Source of the DNA: Dehalococcoidia bacterium
GTDB taxonomy: Bacteria; Chloroflexota; Dehalococcoidia; Dehalococcoidales; JAUVZE01
NCBI GenBank assembly: GCA_030602665.1
Contig: JAUVZE010000035.1
Span: 1-8,791 of the forward strand
Direction of reading: 5' to 3'
DNA length: 8,791 nt
Positions 6,449 through 8,791 of the stretch are shown here, one piece after another; positions within the stretch are counted from its first letter, which is position 1; the number at the start of each line of letters is the position of its first letter. The notes under the pieces are model-generated. The model was not told the DNA's origin, did not search any database, and saw nothing but the letters and a program-made list of their open reading frames with translations. The translations under genes were made by a program, and so were the position numbers.

Positions 6449-6979
6449 ATGGATAAACCAATGTCCGATTCTCATTTCAAATTGATGTCTTTCGGTTACA
6501 AATTTCGTGATTTCTTCTTACCCCGGATGAATGTCTTGAAAGAGGCGGGGATAAAACCAGGGTTTCATGTACTGGATTATGGGTGTGGTCCTGGGGGTTA
6601 TATAATCGCTGCCGCTGAATTGGTGGGCAAATCAGGGAAAATTTACGCCTTGGATATCCATCCACTTGCCATTCAAAGGGTTCAGAGTATCACTTCAAAA
6701 AAGCAACTGACGAATGTGGAAACCATTTGCTCCGATTGCAAAACTGGATTACCAGACAAGAGCATAGATGTTGCTCTATTATTTGACACTCTTCACGGCT
6801 TAAGTGAACCAAATGAAGTATTAGCCGAGTTGCACCGAGTATTGAAACCGAATGGCATCCTATCTCTCAGTGACCATCACCTGAAAGAAGATGAAATAAG
6901 AACCAAGATAACAGATAAAGGCTTGTTTAGGCTATTAAGAAAAGGCGAAAGAGTATATAATTTTTCTAAGGTTGGTTGA
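6449..6979 (+). CDS. Class I SAM-dependent methyltransferase (Methyltransf_11/UbiE-like)
   Basis: The protein has 176 residues and consists of a single Rossmann-fold methyltransferase domain. Motif I, which binds S-adenosylmethionine, is VLDYGCGPGGY (41-51). The acidic residue at the end of strand 2 is D69 in YALDIHP, and a further acidic motif includes D96 (CSDC). LFDTLHGL (111-118) is in the motif IV position, and HRVLKPNGILSLSDHH (129-144) is the usual post-motif strand. The tail FRLLRKGERVYNFSKV completes the sheet. The substrate cannot be read from the sequence; quinone, small-molecule or macromolecular targets are all possible. It starts 26 bases after dnaE. A second in-frame ATG at 6461 is possible, but the SD spacing of eight bases favours 6449. 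Its codons are more AT-rich than those of dnaE. The stop codon overlaps the SD region of the RadC gene, which supports co-transcription. Confidence 0.88.
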   Translation: MDKPMSDSHFKLMSFGYKFRDFFLPRMNVLKEAGIKPGFHVLDYGCGPGGYIIAAAELVGKSGKIYALDIHPLAIQRVQSITSKKQLTNVETICSDCKTGLPDKSIDVALLFDTLHGLSEPNEVLAELHRVLKPNGILSLSDHHLKEDEIRTKITDKGLFRLLRKGERVYNFSKVG

Positions 6980-6993
6980 GGGAAAATCCAAAA

Positions 6994-7773
6994 ATGGCTT
7001 CCAATAACACGACAGAAGGACATAGAGAGAGACTGCGGGAAAGGTTCATCAAGTCGGGGCTTAAAGGTTTTCACGACTATGAGATTATTGAGTTACTCCT
7101 GACCTTAGGCACCCCCCGTAAAGACTGTAAACAGCAGGCAAAAGAAGCTATTAAGAAATTCAAAACCCTACGGGGGGTTCTGGAAGCTTCGACCGAGGAA
7201 CTACAGCAGATAGATGGGATTGGTCCTCATAGTGCCTTTGGTATCAAGCTGGTGCAGGCAGTAGCCAGAGAGTTTCTTAAAGAGAAGATAATTGATAAGC
7301 CCATTCATAAATCTGCTCAAGAGGTTTTTGACTATCTCTACCACTCAATGCGAGACCTCGAGAAGGAGGTATTCAAGGTTATTTATCTCAATAGCCAGAA
7401 TCAGATTATTGAAACCGAAGACCTCTTTAGCGGAACGCCGGACAAAAGCTTCATCTCCCCCCGTGAGGTTATGGAAAGGGCGATTAAACACCATGCCGTC
7501 TCCCTGATTTTTGTTCATAACCACCCCTCGGGCAACCCCGAGCCCAGCACTAGTGATAAGGAGCTAACCAGAGACCTGCTCTATGCCGCCAGCATTATGC
7601 AGATTAAGGTCTTAGACCATATTATCATCGGCGAGAATAGGTACTTTAGCTTCGCCGGCGAAGGGCTGATTGAAGAATACCAAATGGGTTTCTTAAACAT
7701 AAAAATAAGAGACCGAGCTGATACGAAACGAAGCCAATATAGAGCTAAATTACCTGACTCCAAACTTTACTAG
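6994..7773 (+). CDS. radC: RadC family JAB/JAMM-domain protein
   Basis: The 259-residue product has the RadC layout. An N-terminal GHRERLRERF segment is followed by a helix-hairpin-helix (LQQIDGIGPHSAFGIKLVQAVAREF, about 70-94) and a C-terminal JAMM domain. The metal motif is HNHPSGNPEPSTSD, with H175, H177 and D188, and E125 in EKEVFKVIYL is the probable catalytic glutamate. RadC proteins (formerly DUF2466) have uncertain cellular roles; the old DNA-repair assignment in E. coli did not hold up, and links to natural transformation or mobile elements have been proposed. I chose ATG 6994 over an upstream TTG at 6976, because GAGGGA (6978-6983) lies ten bases before the ATG and the TTG has no SD of its own and overlaps the previous gene. 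The C-terminus runs about 34 residues past the usual end (EGLIEEY), with a basic tail. No convincing terminator follows. Confidence 0.93.
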   Translation: MASNNTTEGHRERLRERFIKSGLKGFHDYEIIELLLTLGTPRKDCKQQAKEAIKKFKTLRGVLEASTEELQQIDGIGPHSAFGIKLVQAVAREFLKEKIIDKPIHKSAQEVFDYLYHSMRDLEKEVFKVIYLNSQNQIIETEDLFSGTPDKSFISPREVMERAIKHHAVSLIFVHNHPSGNPEPSTSDKELTRDLLYAASIMQIKVLDHIIIGENRYFSFAGEGLIEEYQMGFLNIKIRDRADTKRSQYRAKLPDSKLY

Positions 7774-7980
7774 CCCCCATTACCACGAGCACAGCAGTAG
7801 TCGTCCCCAATTGATGTTACTTTTGCCCATACATCTTGACTTTGTACACAATTTAGACCTCCAACCACTGGGTTCTAATAGTGAAAATTCCGTAATGACC
7901 AGGCTCTTCACATCTATGAGTTAAATATTAAACGAAAAAACGATTTTGACGGAGTTCACAAGAGCGTAGAGGGGATATAA

Positions 7981-8055
7981 ATGACTAACAATCGGTATGA
8001 AGAACCTTGCCAGAAAGGCGGTGTGTGGACTAAACTATCCTATAATCCCTTTTAA
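7981..8055 (+). CDS. Possible small ORF, 24 aa, unknown
   Basis: ATG at 7981 is preceded by GAGGGG (7969-7974) at six bases, one of the best ribosome binding sites in the window. The ORF encodes 24 residues beginning MTNNRYEEPC and ending KLSYNPF, with stop TAA at 8053-8055. It has no membrane segment and one cysteine. Its end overlaps the TATAAT box and first repeat of the proposed control region for the next gene, so it could be a leader peptide, a small protein or chance. There is no coding-bias evidence at this length. Confidence 0.3.
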   Translation: MTNNRYEEPCQKGGVWTKLSYNPF

Positions 8056-8100
8056 TAGACTTTAATAGATAATAAGAGACAAAAATTATCATCTATTCAA
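8041..8100 (+). promoter_or_regulatory. Putative promoter and operator upstream of the response regulator
   Basis: A perfect TATAAT is at 8041-8046, although no good -35 lies 17 bases upstream (GCGGTG). An alternative pair is TTGCCA at 8007-8012 and TAAACT at 8031-8036 with an 18-base spacer. Directly after TATAAT, TTTAATAGA occurs at 8051-8059 and 8061-8069, a ten-base period that puts both on one helix face. An inverted near-copy, TCTATTCAA, is at 8092-8100, and GATAAT (8068-8073) pairs with ATTATC (8085-8090). This could be an operator over the start site of transcription. Confidence 0.4.
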
Positions 8101-8157
8101 ACAATACCCGGCCAAAGTCAGTGCTTAGGCCTGCTGGTGAAGGAAAAGAGGTAGGCA

Positions 8158-8791
8158 GTGGTTAACCAAAAGCCAAGTGTCCTGGTTGTTGATGACGAAC
8201 AGGTGGTATGTGACCTTCTCCATGCTGAACTAAGTGAGCGGGGCTATTTATGCACTACGGTTCTCAGCGGTAATGATGCTCTCACCAAATTGGCTACAGA
8301 GGACTTTGATGTAGTTTTGTTGGATATTAGGCTACCTGGCATGTCCGGTATGGAGGTGTTGCGGGAGATATGGTTAAATCATGGCAAAACGGCGACTATT
8401 ATGATAACCGCCGTCAATAATGTTGATACCGCTGTTGAGGCTATGAAGTTAGGGGCCTCAGACTATATTGTCAAACCATTTGTGCTAGATAGAGTAGACG
8501 CCAGTATACGCACCGCCTTAGAGACCAAGCCGGCTACTGGTAAAGTCCCTAGTGGACTGGATGCCATCGCCCGAGGCATAGAGAGAAAGGTTGAGTCGAT
8601 TACCCATTATTCATGGATAGTGACGGAAAGAACCGTTGAAGTTGCCCGGCAGCTTGGTATAGCTGAGGAAGAAATTCAGCGGTGGGCAGCGGCGAGGGCA
8701 AAGCTTGATTCCGAGAGGGAAAGAGCAATCAAATCCTTACTGGACAGACTAAGGCGAAGCCCACTTGCCCAGAGTATGATGGGTGTAGCGG
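8158..8791 (+). CDS. Response regulator with NtrC-like receiver and atypical helical output, 3' end outside window
   Basis: A 211-residue N-terminal part is visible. The start is GTG 8158: AGAGG (8147-8151) is six bases upstream and an in-frame TAG at 8152-8154 rules out an earlier start. The receiver domain (about 5-120) is complete: acidic pair D12/D13, phospho-acceptor D56 in VVLLDIRLPGMSG, T84 in MITAV, and K106 in DYIVKPF. It therefore should be phosphorylated by a histidine kinase, probably encoded beyond the window. After a linker (GLDAIARGIERKVESI) comes a helical region, THYSWIVTERTVEVARQLGI (149-168) then EEEIQRWAAARAKLDSERER. This is not an AAA+ domain, winged helix or LuxR-type HTH in the visible part. 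It resembles the first helices of an HD or HD-GYP domain, but AARAKLD stands where AA-LHD would carry the metal ligands. Output function is unknown. Confidence 0.88.
   Translation, partial: MVNQKPSVLVVDDEQVVCDLLHAELSERGYLCTTVLSGNDALTKLATEDFDVVLLDIRLPGMSGMEVLREIWLNHGKTATIMITAVNNVDTAVEAMKLGASDYIVKPFVLDRVDASIRTALETKPATGKVPSGLDAIARGIERKVESITHYSWIVTERTVEVARQLGIAEEEIQRWAAARAKLDSERERAIKSLLDRLRRSPLAQSMMGVA

Larger units (their letters stand above)
7774..8157. other. AT-rich intergenic region between radC and the response regulator gene
   Basis: No long ORF, tRNA or recognisable riboswitch is seen. There is a weak bulged stem at 7853-7878 (TTAGACC with GGTTCTAA) without a T-tract. A possible 24-codon ORF lies at 7981-8055. 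A TATAAT box and a group of TTTAATAGA repeats occupy 8041-8100. TTGACT at 7836 and TTGACG at 7946 resemble -35 boxes, but neither has a good -10 at 16-18 bases. Confidence 0.6.

Noticed and set aside
6976..6993. TTG start giving a RadC six residues longer
   Set aside because: The TTG overlaps the methyltransferase stop and lacks an SD; GAGGGA is well placed for the ATG at 6994.
7836..7870. TTGACT and TTGACG as -35 boxes of promoters after radC
   Set aside because: No acceptable -10 hexamer lies 16-18 bases downstream of either.

Overview
The window is an ordinary bacterial chromosome segment of roughly 48-50% GC (estimated by eye). It carries one core replication gene, dnaE, surrounded by accessory genes. 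The DnaE type (PHP domain with all metal ligands, FGVRGSAAAS loop), a DUF1461/Lit-like membrane protein, a GH38 alpha-mannosidase and a receiver protein with an unusual helical output together suggest a Chloroflexota bacterium, perhaps Dehalococcoidia. That assignment is inference from family resemblance, not a search result.

Left part (1-1435, + strand): the C-terminal third or less of a GH38 alpha-mannosidase enters from the left edge. It is followed by a 220-residue, mostly helical protein of unknown function in more AT-rich DNA. Next (1502-2411, - strand) is a compact two-gene operon, convergent with the preceding gene: a four-TM Lit-like protein (DUF1461/TIGR01906) and, 10 bases downstream, a 66-residue protein with two DnaJ-type CxxCxGxG knuckles.

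Between the divergent Lit-like gene and dnaE (2412-2951) lies a roughly 350-base composite repeat. Four GGGGCGAAGCCCC-type hairpins are spaced about 71-80 bases apart, and the group is bracketed by two long C-rich/G-rich hairpins in inverted orientation. It looks like a MITE-like or REP-like nonautonomous element. A consensus extended -10 promoter for dnaE sits just beyond it.

The centre (2952-7773, + strand) is a probable transcription unit: dnaE (1156 aa replicative polymerase), a class I SAM methyltransferase whose Shine-Dalgarno lies in a GNRA-capped hairpin, and a RadC-family JAMM protein. All three are closely spaced.

The right part (7774-8791) has a 384-base AT-rich intergenic region with a possible 24-codon small ORF, a TATAAT box and phased TTTAATAGA repeats. 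It precedes a GTG-started response regulator that runs off the window. Its receiver domain is canonical, but its C-terminal helices look like an HD-domain scaffold without the metal-binding HD pair. No RNA genes, CRISPR array, transposase or phage genes were seen.
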